Shown here in pieces: positions 1-14,900 of a stretch of 64,000 bases of DNA. The DNA is from Scatophagus argus (Eukaryota; Chordata; Actinopteri; Scatophagidae). The notes beneath the pieces were generated by a model, which was not told the DNA's origin, did no database searches, and saw nothing but the letters and a program-made list of their open reading frames with translations. The stretch's first letter is position 1. Each line of letters begins with the position of its first letter. Location: assembly GCF_020382885.2 (NCBI RefSeq), contig NC_058513.1, positions 11,743,641 to 11,807,640 of the forward strand. The letters run 5' to 3'. A program made the translations under genes and the position numbers.

Positions 1-2990
1 CTTTGACTTTACATCAGCTCCTGTTCTTTCATTACTTTTGCTTCACTCCTGTCAGCTCAACACTGCTGAGTCAAAGTCCAGACATCAAGTAAACTCCAGC
101 TTTTCTAATTCATTTAGATTATGATGTCAAATTTAATCTTTACTGACTCCACAGGATGTCATTCTTTATTTGCTTTCATTTTTGTGTGCAAGCAGTTTTT
201 GTCCCATGGAGTCACTCACCCCTTATGTCCTGCCTCTAATGTCATGCTTACATGTCCGTGTCCTCGGAAGCCTTCATTTCTTGTACAACATGATTTATTT
301 ACCTGTGCGAGTGGCCATTATATGTCTTCTCTAAAATGTGCACTCAGTCGCTCAAAGTCAGCGTGGGTCTGCTGTGTTAGGCAATTTGATTTCCTCCATT
401 TAGCCTTGTAATCCTACCTTTTTATTTATTTATTATCTTGCCCCAGACTAAGTGCTGCATGTGGGCTGTCTCACTATTCGGTATGAATGATTAAAGTCCT
501 TTTCTTCCTCAACAGATCAGTTGGGCCTGAATTCAAATAAGCTCAATGAAAAATAATGGGGCTAACTTACTCCTATATAAAATAAGATGAGATATAAATA
601 AACAATATTGGTTGAGACTGGAGAAAATATAAAATTTAGAAATTAATCAAATGTAACACTGAGCTTTGGCTAAATGGAAGCCTCATACCTTCATCACATG
701 AAACTAGCGCTAACCCAATTACAGGTTTGCAGTTTTTAGCAGCTTCCTTAGTGTAATCAGATCAGCGTAAAACACCAAAACAGACTAAATGGATTAACAT
801 CAAAAGCAAACCAGCACTGTTTGTCCTCTGAGAGCCGAGACATCCTGTGTGACAGATGGACAGACTCAGCTTCATCTAACTCTCCTCCATGCTGGACTCG
901 CACCTTATCAGGAGTTAAAGGACTGATTTTAGCTTTTCCTCTGGCCTGTGCGTGAATGACGTGATGCCGTAGTTGACAGACAACAGACAGACAACCAGGT
1001 CAGCCATTGATTTCTCATAAACAGGAACCTGGCTCACTGCGTGATTTAGAGAGGATTTTTGGTGTATGGTTGCCTTTTTTTTTTTTTAGATTCAGCGATT
1101 AAGCCACATAATGCACAGGAACAGCTCATTGTTGTTGAATGAAAGAAAGCTGTGCTGTGGTCTTCTTTGTATTGGTTAATTGCGAGTTCATACTTGACTC
1201 GAAAGAGCGTCTGAGTGATTTTCAAGGTTTGATTCGCAGCTCAGAGTAAAGATTCACCAAGCATAAAGAACAGCAGGATCTTCATGGCTCTTCTATTTTT
1301 GCTTTGTCAGCCATGCCAGACAACAGCAGGCTCAGGTGGCAGACATGACTTATTGGGGTTCGTTACAAACACCTGAAACTGACCTTCTGTTTCACACACT
1401 CACACTCATGAATGTAATATGATTGTAATCTCCATCGATTTAGATGAGGCCTGCTTAAAAAGAAAAAAAAAATCCTCCCCCGATTGTAATTCTGTTTATT
1501 TTCTTCTCAGTTGCTTTTGTTAGCTCACACATTTAAACACATGCGCATGCTGCCTGACTGACAGTGCAGGTCTCCTCTCTGATTGTCGTAATCTGATCAT
1601 TCCTGCGCTGGGAGAGGCAATGTGGAAACACTATAGTGAAAACATGATCATCCAGTTGGAGCCTTTAAGAGGCTGATTATGACCAATCAGGTGAAGTTAT
1701 CTGGAAGCAGGGTGTGCAGGTCATACCTTAACAGCAGTTCTGCAAAAGTATAAGCTCAAACTGGCACACAAGTTTTTCCTATTTATGTTATATACATTTT
1801 CCCTTATATTAAAGGGGCACTCCACTCCACCGCTTTTCGGTGAGCTTTCTAAAATCTGGGAGAATTGATCAAGCAGTGTCACTGGGAGGGAATGAACTAC
1901 AAACCAAAATAAATAATCCAAAGCCTGACATACAAATGGAGGTCTTTAGACTTTAGACTTTAGAGGTCTTTGCTCTTCTGACCTCAATAAATGCACACTT
2001 CAATCGATGGTTGAAGACAATCTGTTGGTTTATAAAGTCTTTACTGGGATCAAATGAAAAAACAATATTGGGAAACAAATTTAGCATGAGGGATTATAAA
2101 TCAGAAAAAGATAAAATATCAAGAGTCAGACCAAACATTTTGTAGCCAAGCTTCAACCTCCACGGCTGACAAATGGACGCGGACCTGCCAAAAACTGCAG
2201 TTCCTTGAATGAACACTTGAGGCTGGCACCAACAGCGAGTCAATCTCCACGGACACTCCTGCCATGTTAAAATGACCAACTTTACAGCAGAAATAAACAC
2301 TTTTACAGCCTTGTGTAAAACATCTGTGTTTGCTGGTTTAAAAACGCGTTTACATCTGCAAGAAAACATTACGATCAGGTTTCTGTGTAGAAGTCGTTTT
2401 TTTTTTTTGGAATCCTGCCCAGTTTGTATTCTCAGTACAGACCTCTGCTTCAGTGTAAGGAAACGTTTGACTGTTGACTGCTGTCATGTGATTTGATGCT
2501 TAATTCAGTCAATGTCAAGGTCAAACAAAGCCCACTTTCTCTTTAAAAATTTGAAAGTAACATCTGACTTTAATTCGCGCTCTGCATGTTTACTTACACT
2601 TACTTTACTATACAATGAAACCCGAGGCCTGCTGCTAAGTCTCTCCCATTTGACCCCTGTCCTCCTCGCGCTTTAATTGCTCTCTCAATCACTCAAACAT
2701 TCAAACGCACCACACGCACTCAGCTTTTCCTCTGTGAAACCGAACTCAGCTGCATCCTTTGTAGGTGTAGGTTTTCCTGGACACTGAGTCGTACAGTATT
2801 CACTGATATCCTTCAGTCAACCCACCAGGTCAGCTGGAGGCCCCGGGCTGACAGTAAATACCTGTCCTGTATGTATACAAGGGCCAGGAGATCAACCGGT
2901 GCTGGTTTCATTTTCTGAAATTTTGACGTTAACATGTTACTGGATGGTGGAGGGTCCAGTGTCTAACTGTGCTTGATGATTTGTTTCCAG
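1..2990. other. Non-coding stretch, probably adam11 intron
   Basis: No exon with ADAM prodomain similarity was found here on either strand. The first recognisable adam11 exon begins at 2991 after a TTTCCAG acceptor, and its codons correspond to the middle of the prodomain, so signal-peptide and early prodomain exons must lie upstream of the window or be too diverged to see. The short ORFs in this stretch have no recognisable similarity. A small tandem repeat of ACTTTAG units flanked by AGGTCTTT lies near 1941-1972, and there are A and T runs near 1074 and 2400. Reading it as intron is inference from the missing 5' exons. Confidence 0.6.
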
Positions 2991-5900
2991 GGAGGAGAGC
3001 ACTGTTACTACCATGGTCATCTGCGGGGGCTGCCGGACTCCTGGGCTGCTCTTTCTACCTGCCACGGCCTGCAGTGAGTTGAATATGTTGAACAAACCTC
3101 ACCTCACCTGAAATCTTTGCTCCAGTTTGTAATGGACCAATCACAATCATTTACTAATATGGGATGGGTTTGCTATGATGACTGAAAGAGGAGCCTCACA
3201 AGTCCAGTCCAATTATTATATATTTGAATAATTTTAAGGATTCGTCACGCTGTTGTGCATACAGGTTGTAATTATTATGCCTGTGTGAATGTGTAAGACC
3301 CAGCCTGGAGTGAACACAGCAGGATGTTACAGCCTACCTGGGGACATCTGTGTGAGTCCGCGTTGTTTGTTTCAGGGGGATGTTTTCGGACGGGAACTTC
3401 TCGTACGCCATCGAACCTGTTGAGGGTGGTGAGGTGAGTCTGGACACACACACACATATATATTATCCAGGTTCTCAGCATCAAATCAACGCTGCAACAA
3501 GGTCATGGAGTCAATCCTTCAAATTCATCAACATGTGCTTGAGTCTCTCCGTCTCTATATCCCGCCACGACTTCCCGCCAGTTCACACAGAGTTATTCTG
3601 CCTCCGTTTCTGGGTATCTGTATGGAAAGTATTGAGTTGATACACAATCCACCACAACTGAAACAAATCTCCTGTCTCATATCTGAGGGAGACATCACCT
3701 CACAGAAACGGGAGGACGGTTAAAGTGATCCACAAAACCAGAAAGTTTAGGAGGCTTTTTCGATTTCAAAAACACTATATTAAGAATAGTTTTAGTATTA
3801 AAAAGAAATAAATGTATAACAGAGTGGCTGGAAGGAGTGGGAGAGAAATGCTCACAGAACAGAAGAGGCTGAGCTTTTTTTTCCATTAAGGCCCTCAGTA
3901 ATCGAAGTACAGCTCAATTACATAGACTGGAGAGATGGATCAATGGCCTCCCAGCTCATCTTCAAACTCCCTCACTCTCTCTCTCGCTCTCCTCGACTCT
4001 CTATCTCAGATGGGTCATTTTCATAAAGTATTTATCCCCAGCTCAAGTGTACCACAGCGTCCACTAGTGTTATTGCCATTATGACAGCCCAGTAATTGAT
4101 TAATAATGCATCGGAGCACTTTCCTTCCCGTTGAGCCGTCTACCTCAGAGGACACGTTTCAGCACTTTCTCACATGGAAAAACTGCGGACTTAAAGTTCA
4201 GGATGAGAAGAAGTCGTTTGAGTTATTTTAAAAGCATGTTTTTCTTTTGTTTGAGGGGGCATAACTCGGTTATAACTAAGATTTTTTCATGTCTGCATAT
4301 TCATGTTCTGTCAATACTGTTAATCAAAGCAGGATAGTTTAAAAGTCTGTTTGTTTCATAAGAAGATTACCAAATGAAAAGATGCTAATAGGATTTTTCA
4401 GTTTCAGATTCTAAGAGGTAATTTTGTTGCTTTTAATGCTTAAAACTTAAATTGTTTTTTCAAGTTTTGAATATCAAATTTTATTTTTTTTCTCTTTTCT
4501 CTTTAAAACACGCTACTTTACTTGAGTAACGGTAACTTGTCACACTGTTGAAGTAGAGGACAACCTAATCTGGCTCGTGTTTGGACCCAGCATACGTAAT
4601 TATATTCTGTCAGAATTTACTGCAGACACAAATGCAAAGATAAGTTAGACTCTGCGGCGTGATTTCCTGCCCGCTGTGGTCTGACTGGGGTTTTCCTCCA
4701 GCTTTTACTTTGTAGAGCCTTAATAGTTCTAATTTGGTCGCAAAACCTTTTTTGTTTTTACTCCAAGCTCAGTGATTTCACTAATTTCCGCCTCCTCTCA
4801 TGCTTTATCTGTCACTTGTTATGACACCTTTCAGGAGCAGAATGACCACATTGTGTATCGTGTGACTGACATGGACCTCGTTCCAAACACCTGCCCAGGT
4901 AGGACCACCGTCAGACTTACACCAAAACTCCTCTCAGTTACTTTCCTCCAGATACAAAATCCTGTTTGTTTCTTTGTCTGACCTCCTAAGCCTTAGTGAC
5001 TCAGTACCTGCAATCCAGTTAAAGACTTTAACAACATCTCAAACTTGACTTTGAGTGCATAATTTTCTTTTCTTTTACAAAAATTAAGATTTTGAACAAA
5101 CCGGGACAGGATGCACCTTTTTTACTGATAAACAAAAGGCTGCTTGCTCTTACTTGTTTGGAGACCTCATGTCCAGCCTTGACATTGAACAATCTAAAAA
5201 TAATCAAATATTCTGTAACACAAGTCTGTCTCTTTCTTTACTCTACAGCGTGCAATGTCCTCCTCAGGTTGTCCAGCTGCCCTCCTCGCCCTTGCTGAAC
5301 GTCTCATTTGGCAGCCTTTCCTCTTTGTCCCTGACATTCGTCCGCCTCTCTGGATTCATCTCCCCCCACTTCTTCCTGTCACCCAACCTCCCCCACCTCC
5401 TCACCCCTCTCCCCCCTTCCCATTTGGCCAGTTACACTCTCTCCTTTCCTCCTCCCTCCTCAGCTGGCTGTGTGATATTGATTTCTCCTGCAGATCAGTG
5501 GACTAAAATACATGGTTACATCAAGCCCCGGACTGATGACTAGCCACTTTTCTCTCTCACTCTCACTTACTCTGTGCGTGTGTGTGTTTGTGTGTGTTTC
5601 CCAGGATGCTCCCTGAACAGCACAAAGCCTGAAGGGCAGACAAACCGCCACAGCGAAAGAGACAGCTGGTCTGAAGAGGAGAAGCCCGTCTTTACACAAC
5701 GCCTGAGACGCTCAAAAAGACAAGTCAGTTTTCAGTCTATCTCTCTGTTTCCCAACACGCATCTCCATGTGCACATGCAGGAACATATCACGTGCATTGC
5801 AGCAAGTGTCACCAGGATGGAAAAATCAGATTTCACATATGCAAACACAATTAATATTTTACAGAGAGACAAGTGTCACATGTCTGTAGGAGATTTTTTA

Positions 5901-8900
5901 AAATCTGAGAAAAGGAGTCATGTGATGCCGCTCGATGACTTCTGGAGTCATTCAGTCTAATTAAAGACACCGAAGATGCTTGTCCTCTGCTGCATCGTTT
6001 GTGAGGTTATTGGCCGTGCTTGCGTGGCTGTAGTGATGTTAATGTTGGTCAGGCCATCACTTTGATCCAAACTTAACTATCAGAAAATTGGTACAGACAT
6101 CAGAGTTCCCCTCAGGTTTAACTGTAATAACTTTGGTGATGTCCTGGCTTGTCATCTGGTGCTATCATCAGCTCAAAATTTTTTCCACTGCTTCAGTTTA
6201 TGACATTCCCATGAGCTGTACTTCATGTTTAGTGCCAGTTAGCAAATGTTAGCATGTTAACACACTGATTATTTTAAACTTTATGGATATGGCCACACAT
6301 GCACGAAATCAGCATGTAAGGAAAAAAAAAGTTAGAAATAAAATATTCATCATATTGTTTAAATAATCCAGTGCAGAGTTTAGGTCCTGTGGATCTTTGG
6401 CTTATCAGTTTATTGAGTTGCCTTTTCAATATTCCTGAAGTTTAATTGATCTTTTTGTAGCTCTGGTTACATATTCTCTCTCTACTTTCTTACAGTGTGT
6501 TTAATTTGCCAAAAAGCCTTTTTATCATGACAACCCTAATGCTAACATTAGCATTTAGCCTCATGATGTAATTTAAAGCTATTTTAAGTTCATTATCTGT
6601 TTTTTTTATGTCATCTTGTTCCCTAATGCCATCCATTAACTCAGAATGTATTATTATTATTGATGGGAATTAAGATTATAGTTACAAAAATAATTAATTT
6701 TCCTCCTTGTTCAACTGCTGAACTAATCTGAAACAAAAGCTGCTCTTTATCTTTTTTCCCAAGTTGTTGTTGCCCTCTCAAGGACAAAGACAAGAGTTTC
6801 ACCAGCATCAGCAGGCGTGGGTGTGTGTCCCTAATGTGATTAATGGTTTCACCTGCTGGGTTTGCCTGTGTGTGCTCGTTGTGTTTATGTGTGTCTGTTT
6901 GTCCTGTGTGAAGGTGATTATGACAGCCTGTTTGGATTTCTTTTGCTCCCCCTGCAGGTGCGGCGAGGTCAGCGCACCGTCCAGACTGAGACCAAGTACA
7001 TCGAGCTGATGGTGGTCAATGATCATGAACTGGTAGGTGTGAAGCTGTTTTCATTTATCTTATCTCTGCTGCTACTGCATGAAAGCAATAATTAAAAAGT
7101 GTGACCTTTAAGTATTTAATCTGTTGGTGCTCTGTTGTGTTGGTTCATAGTCGGGAAACAAATGAAAGCGACACAGCATTTTTCTCCTCTTTTTAGTTTG
7201 TGCAGCTCCGTCGGTCGGCCACTCAGACCAAGAACTTTGCCAAAGCGGTGGTGAACATGGCCGATGCGGTGAGTTGAAATATCTTTTATGATATAATTTT
7301 CATCTCGTTTCCATGTCCGATTTGGTCTCAGATCGTGTTGACGGCTGTCGTGTAACCTCAGCTTGTTCTTGATTTTGTTCTTGATGAATCCAGATCTACA
7401 AGGAGCAGCTCAACACTCGCATCGTCCTGGTGGCCATGGAAACCTGGTCTACTGAAAACAGGGTCTCTGTGGGCGATGACGCCCTGCTCACCCTGCGCGA
7501 CTTCATGAAGTACAGGAAGGAGAGCATCAAGGAGCGCTGCGACGCTGTTCACCTCTTCTCGTGGGTTCAGTGCCCTTCCTCCTCCTCCTCCTCCTCCTCC
7601 TCCTACCAAAGCCTTTGCCTTCTCCTCCTCTTAACTTTTCCTTTTCCCACTCCCTCCCTTTTCTTCTTTGTCATTTCCTCCTCCTCTGTTTTCATCTTCT
7701 CCTCCTATTTTTTATTCTCCCTGTTCTTCTTCTTCTTCATCATCTCTTCTTCTTCCGTTCATCCTCATCCTCGTACTCCTTCATCGTTTTCTCCTCCTTC
7801 TCCTCTTATATCTTGACCCCCTTGTTCTCATTCTCCACTTTCTGTCTGTTCGTCTTCCCGACTCCTCTTCCTCCTCCTCATCCATCTACTTCTTCTTCTT
7901 CATCTCTTCCTTCACACCCCTTTCATCTTCTCCTTCTCCTTTTTCTTCTCCTCTTTCTTCTTCGTTTTCTCCTCTTCTTTTTCTTCTTGGGGGACACAAA
8001 GGAGGACTCCTTCTCTTACCCCTTCACCTTACCCTCCTCCTGTTATTATTACTGCAGTATCCCTTTCTTTTCTACAGGGGGAGGACGTTCATGAGTAGCC
8101 GCAGTGAGGCGGCCTACATCGGGGGCATCTGCTCACTCACCAGGGGTGGAGGCATCAATGAGGTGAGACTTGCGTCCTTTGCACGCCACAGATCACAGTG
8201 ACTGGTTACAAATCATATCATAAAGTTTTTCAGAAGTAATGAATTGACCTCATGAATCTGTACTTCAGGCCAGTTTACTCTTTTGTCTGGTGGTTGTCAT
8301 TAACTTTATCCATACGTGTGTCTTCAGTTTGGCAGTGTGGGCCCCATGGCCATCACACTGTGTCAGAGTCTTGGCCAGAACATTGGCATGCTGAGAAACA
8401 AAGAGAGACCGGCTGCTGGTAAGACCAACACACACTGAAGGCATCAGTTTAGACCTTTCACGAGGTTTTGTGAGAATACAATATCTCGTATGTGTAGTTT
8501 TTCCTTCCTTGCTTTTCCTTCCTGCAATTTGGTTATTTCAGCAAAGGCAAAGTTAGGTCAAGGCAGGTAAAATTCAAAATGTTATTGTCTTTTACAAACG
8601 CCTTTGCCAAACTCACATAGAGTAAACCTATTTTACAGCAGCACTCAGTGGAAAACTAATTCCACTGAAAGCATGCTGATTGTACAGAATTTACGCTGAG
8701 AAAAGCAAACACTCCATCTCCGCTGCGCTACCAGCTCCCTCTAGTGGTGAGATCTCAGCAGTGCAGGGCAGTATTAAAGTAAATTAAATATTAAAGCTTT
8801 TAAAAAGGCTGAGTGAAGTCACATCAAGGCCTGCCCTCACCACACCACTGCCTTTCTTTTTGTGTGTGTGTTTTCAGGAGACTGCAGGTGTCCAGACCCT

Positions 8901-11900
8901 TGGCTGGGCTGTATCATGGAGGATACAGGGTAAGCAGTAAATTAATCAGTAGCCAGTAGTACATTAAAAATTCTCAATTAAAACAGGAGTCTGTGGAGAC
9001 CAACATGGACTTATTCCACACCCAGTCATGCATTTTTTAATTTTTTTTTATTTTTTCTTTCTTTCCTATGCGTGTGTCAGTCTGTACCTGTAACTTGTGA
9101 ATGTAGCTTGTAAATGTACCCATCCTCGCCTTTATTTGGGGAAAAATATTAACTGAATTTCGGTTAACAGGTTATTATATTTTTTTTCTGACATTTGAAG
9201 TTTTTAAGCATTGTTGCAAACTCTGACAGCAGTTTTCTGTATCGACTAGTTACTACCTGCCCAGGAAGTTCTCTCGCTGCAGTATAGACGAGTACCTGCG
9301 GTTCCTCCAGCTGGGAGGAGGCAGCTGTCTCTTCAACAAGCCCACCAAGGTGAGACGTGGTCGGTTATCATCAGAGAGGCTCAGCTAGGGGGCTCAATCA
9401 CAAATTTGCCTTCTTCTCTTAGTTAAAAGCATGTACAACCAAAGGACATCTATTTACTTTAAATATGTGTTTCACACTGGTAGAACGTTTTCAGTTTTGA
9501 ACGCATGCCAGCAAGTAAAACTTTATCCATCCCCTGTCTATGTAGAAATTTGTCTGTGTCTGTATTCCTCACTTATTTTTTGAATTTCCTGTAGCTGTTA
9601 GACCCACCGGAGTGTGGGAATGGATATGTGGAGCTGGGGGAGGAATGTGACTGTGGATCGTTAGTAGTGAGTACATTTGAATGAACTAATTTCTTATGAA
9701 ATTTCTTTCTAGTCTTGTGCGTAGTGAGTATGGGCTGATTTTACAAAACCTGGAAGAAGAAGATGAGACTTGGATTAGGGCTGAATGATGCAAAAAACAA
9801 AACAAACCATATAGAGATTACATTGATTTTGACGTTTGTGATTTTAATGTAAATACTAATATTTGTCTTTCATTTTCACAGAAAAATAAATCCAAAATAT
9901 ATCATGGTGTGATATTTGTTTGGGTCTGTACCAAAAAAGAACATTTTCTTTACATCTGGAGGATATAATTTGTAGTCTGGCATCTTTAGCTGCTGCAACT
10001 TGAATATTGCACTTGGCCATATTTTGATTCATTTTTTAGCCCTAACTTACTGTAATGATTGGTTTGGCATGAACGTTTGTCATCCCGTTAGCAGTCTGTG
10101 CACAGTTTGCTAAGTGTTAAATTGTGGTCACATACATGAAAATGTGCTGTCACATTATCTCCCATCTGTCCTGAGCATTTCAGTTCAAATGGAAACTGCA
10201 CATACAGTAGGGTCTTCATCTTCCCCTCTGCCACGTAGGAGCATCCACAGTCTCTGTTGATAGCACATTTTGTAGTCATTTAATTTTCACTGAATAAGTA
10301 GCTCAGCTGGGAACTCTTCTGGGGATTTAGCTCAGATCCCCCTCTGTCTTTGTGTTGGATTGGAAGTGGTAGTCGCTTGTGCGACTTCAGGACATCATGA
10401 TAGCCTTGCGGCATCCTGTCATGATCCACATGGGTTCTGTAAACCCTCTCTGACCCACAGGAGTGTGCACGGAGTGGAGCCAACTGCTGTAAGAAGTGTA
10501 CCCTTACCCACAATGCCATGTGCAGCAACGGGCTGTGCTGCAGGGACTGCAAGGTGAGCTGCTTTAACACATCACACTGTTTTACTTCACACCACTCGCT
10601 GTTTATTAAGGCTCTGATTGACTCTTTTACTCTCATCTCCCACATTTCTGCCTCTTTTGCCCTCTGCTTTCTTCGTCGCTCTCTCTCTTTTCTCACATCT
10701 CCTCGTTTTTTGACAGTATGAGCTGAGAGGGGTGACGTGCCGCGATGCTGTTAACGACTGCGATATTCCTGAAACCTGCATGGGAGACTCCAGTCAGGTA
10801 AAAGAAGCCCCCCCAAAACATTTGCATATTTATCAATTCATCTGGAACCTATTGTGATGCATAGATAATGTTCCCTCTCATGCAGTGTCCTCATAATGTC
10901 CACAAACTGGATGGTTACATGTGTGATGCTGGACAGGTAAATTTGTGCTGTTTGTTAAACAGACGGAGCAATAAACATTAGAAACAAACATAAGAAACAT
11001 TAATGGCATATTCCTGTTTTTGTCTTGACCTCGCAATCATTTCTACCCTCCTCCTCCTTCTCAGGGTCGTTGTTATGGAGGTCGCTGTAAGACCAGAGAC
11101 GGCCAGTGCAGGACTCTGTGGGGCTACAGTAGGTTTGATTGGATATTCAGCTTTATTTCTCCAAGTGGCAGGGCCCTCTGATCGTTAAAATAGGAATTTC
11201 ATAGCAGGGTGGAGGTGAGGGTGGGGCGGGGGGTGGGGTAGGCCTTGGGTTGTGGTGCTGAACAGACTGTTCTGTTTTTTCAGACTCGGCTGACAGGTTC
11301 TGCTATGAAAAGCTCAACTCTGAGGGCACAGAGAAAGGCAACTGTGGGCCGGACCCCAGTGGTCAGGGATGGGTGCAGTGCCACAAGCAGTGAGTGGGCG
11401 TGTATAAGATTTCAAACAAACAAAAACCAACTTGGATTGAACCGATTTCTCACACTTTGCTTTCTTCCTCCCTCAGAGATGTTCTGTGTGGTTTGCTGCT
11501 GTGCACCAACCTGACAGCTAAGCCGAGGTTTGGCGAACTGCAGGGGAAGCTCACCAGTCTGACCGTCCACCATCAGAACAGATACATGGACTGCAGGTGA
11601 GGACCAAAGGACTAACAAAAGCTGAAAAGACGGCAAATTTTGAATTTATGAGTCTTTGTGTTGTTTGTTAGTGAGACCACATGGGTATAGGTAAAAGGAA
11701 TCCTCCAAGCTAAAGCAGTAGATAGATAGATAGATACTTTATTGATCCCGAGGGAAATTCAAGTATGGAAGGATAGAAGATGTGAGACAGAGTTTAGAGA
11801 AAGATAGTTGAGCCTTGTACCAGACCTGTTCTATTGAGATCGGTACAGTCTGGCTGTGGGGAAACACAAGGGGATGACTTCCACAAAGAGTTACACTGCT

Positions 11901-14900
11901 TCTTTCAGGTTCCCTGTGGAGTTTTTGACCTCCGGTAGAGTTGGTGAGGGTCCTCTTTGTGTTTGTCCGGTGGATCCGCACAAGGATGCACGCGCAACAA
12001 AATCAGCTTAGTAAATGTTTCGCAAGAAAGGAAATGCACTCGACATGTTTGTTACACCTCACGACACTGAATGTTAACATAACTTGTGTTTAGAGAAAAC
12101 TCCACGGGGCACAGGGTTTGGGTGTGAGAGAGAAATAAAAATGGAAAAATAAAGACATAAATGTAACAATTGTCGGTAGCTATAAACACACCATGAAGCG
12201 ATTGTGGAGGAAGTTGCGTCTCATTCCCAGATTGTCCAGTTGCCATCGACCCAAAATGTTGATATATGACGTCCTGGGAATGAGATTCGGCAATCAACTC
12301 TCTTTCCTCAGAATCACTGATGCCAGGGTCTTTGCAGATACAGACACAGCCAAACACAAGTGATTTTTGTGTGAGTCCACAGGAAGCTCCTGCATTGTGC
12401 CTTTAACATAGGAATTGATTTATATGTTGTATCTAACAGAATAAGTGGAATTAAACAGTTAATGTGATGTTCTGGGTACTAAGAGAAGTAGAATGAAGTA
12501 ACCAGGATTTTAATGTGACCTGCAGGGGTGGCCATGCAGTGCTGGATGACGGCTTGGATCTAGGCTATGTGGAGGACGGGACGCCATGTGGGCCAAACAT
12601 GATGTGTCTGGAGCGTCGCTGCCTCCCCGTCACCACGTTCAACCTCAGCACCTGCCCGGGCTCCTCGTCCTCACGCATCTGCTCCCACCACGGGGTGAGT
12701 GCTTCACTGCTGTCCGGCTCAGTTTGTTTTGGCAACACAACATTAGGGTTTTGCAAGTGAAAACAAATATTTGTGGGTAGTAAATGAAATGAAAGGTTCT
12801 CCTATCTGTCCCACAGACTTGCAGTAATGAGGTGAAGTGTATCTGTGATCCAGACTACACTGGGAAGGACTGTAGCGTGTTTGACCCGATCCCCATCCCC
12901 ACCCCGCCAGAGGGGCCAGAGAAATACAGAGGTAACCACACCTGAGCACTTTACCTGCACATAATCAAAATCAGTGCAGTCACAATGGATTCTCATCTCT
13001 GTAAAATAACCCGCTACGGAGGAAAAATAAGAACAAAACACACAAAACCACTCACGACTACATGAACAGACAGACTCACCACAAAATTAAAAAACGTAAT
13101 TTTATCTTCTGCAAGTTAGAAGTGAATTTATAAGAAGAACTGAAAGCAATTAAATAAAACCTGGATGATGACCTAAAGCTTCTGGGTGTGGAAACAGTAG
13201 CAAAAGTAGACAGTAATCCAAAAAAGAAAATAATGAACATGTGGATGAAAATCATTCAAATACATGAATTATATAATGTTAAAGATTCTGAAATTCAGGC
13301 AGCTTTGGAATATAGTGAGAAATAAAAATAAATAGAAATAAAAAATATAATAAAAACAAATGGGACATATTAACGGCAAATTATGACCGCATGACAAAAC
13401 ATGAATTATGAAACTACTTTTTGATGCTTTACAGTCCACTGAGATAAAAAAAAACAAAAAACATAAAAACAATTCAAATTTTTGGTACTCCTCTTATCTT
13501 TTGTTCCCTCACTGGCTGACTCCTTCACTCCCACAGGTCCCAGTGGTACCAATATCATAATAGGTTCGGTTGCTGGTGCAATTCTGCTGGCAGCGATAGT
13601 CCTGGGGGGAACTGGCTGGGGATTTAAGTAAGAGCTCTGGCATGCCTCCATCTGTGTGTGCCTGCTGTGTTCCTCTGTCGGCTAACACACATGCCTGCGG
13701 CTCGCTGCTGAATGCTCCTCTGCTTGCTGTCTGATCCATACTCACAACCGGAGTCCGTGGTGGTTTATTATTAACGCTGGTGGACGTGCAGTAGATGGTT
13801 TTCCATCTGCGGGTTCAGTTAGAAGAAGGCAGTGTGACTGGTGGTACTTACAAAACCTCACTAGTCCTTTTGGCAAGCTCTTTGATGAAATTTCCAACAT
13901 GGCATGAGATGACTGGCAATTTATTTCATTTGCTCAAAGCTAAATTCTGAATTGATGCTGAAACATGCAGTTGACAGAAGTAGATTCATCTTTTTAGATT
14001 AATTTTTCACCATTTGATGACACTTTATGGACCGTTAACTGATTAATCAAGAAAATAATCAGTGGGTCAGCCATTATTAGCTGTAACCATATTCTAGCAA
14101 TTTTCAACCAAAAATGCTTTTTTCCCCCCACTATTTTTATATCCCTGTAAATTTAATATCCTTGGTTTTGGGTGAATCTGCAACTAGTATTTCTCAATAT
14201 TTCTCGACATTTTATAGACTCATGATGACTAATTGATTAAATGTAATCAGAACATTAATTGTCTACATCAAGTAAATAATCATCAGTAAGAGTTAGAAAT
14301 TATTGAGCTTATCAGACCTCTTCAGCCCACTCCTGACTTCTTATGCAGGCTAACACCTTGTGGCTACATTAGCCACTGCTAGCATAACACACCTGAAGCT
14401 CACACTGAACTGTTGGTGGTCAGGCAGGTTGCATTGTGGGTAATGCAGGTGACAGGTTATGGTCAGTAAGTAGAAGACACAGAAGAAAACAGTGATCTTT
14501 GGTATGCAGTATATATATATTTTTTCTTTTTCTAAATTCATCCCTCTGAGGTCTGACGGTGCTGTAGGACTGCAATGCTAAATCGCTAAATTAATCTTTT
14601 AAATTTGGCACAGGTGTATTGCTCGTGCTGCACATTTCTATGGTCATGCCCGTCTGAATTAAACAGATTAACAAGCCTTTAACATATTCCTCTCTGCACG
14701 ACTGGATTTGACTGCAGGTCTTCTGTGTGTCTTTCCTTGTGCTTTGCTGTGACATGCCTGCAGGTTGCAAAGAAACAAAACAAAACAAAACAATGCTTGT
14801 CTCAAACTGTAATCTTTTACCTCAATCCTTAAGACTGTGGCTTGTATGATAGCAATCAAATCTGCAGTTGCAAGTTCCTCGGTAGAAGAATACACGCTCT

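Noticed and set aside
5154..5543. Plus-strand ORFs of 83-129 residues in an adam11 intron
   Set aside because: Pyrimidine-rich low-complexity sequence with no family similarity; adam11 exons on both sides join in frame without it.
7430..8201. Long plus-strand ORFs of 128-177 residues rich in Ser, Leu and Phe
   Set aside because: They are translations of the TCC/TTC repeat inside an adam11 intron; the repeat simply has few stop codons.
10280..10696. Minus-strand ORF of 138 residues
   Set aside because: It overlaps the adam11 disintegrin exon 10461-10553 antisense and shows no recognisable domain.
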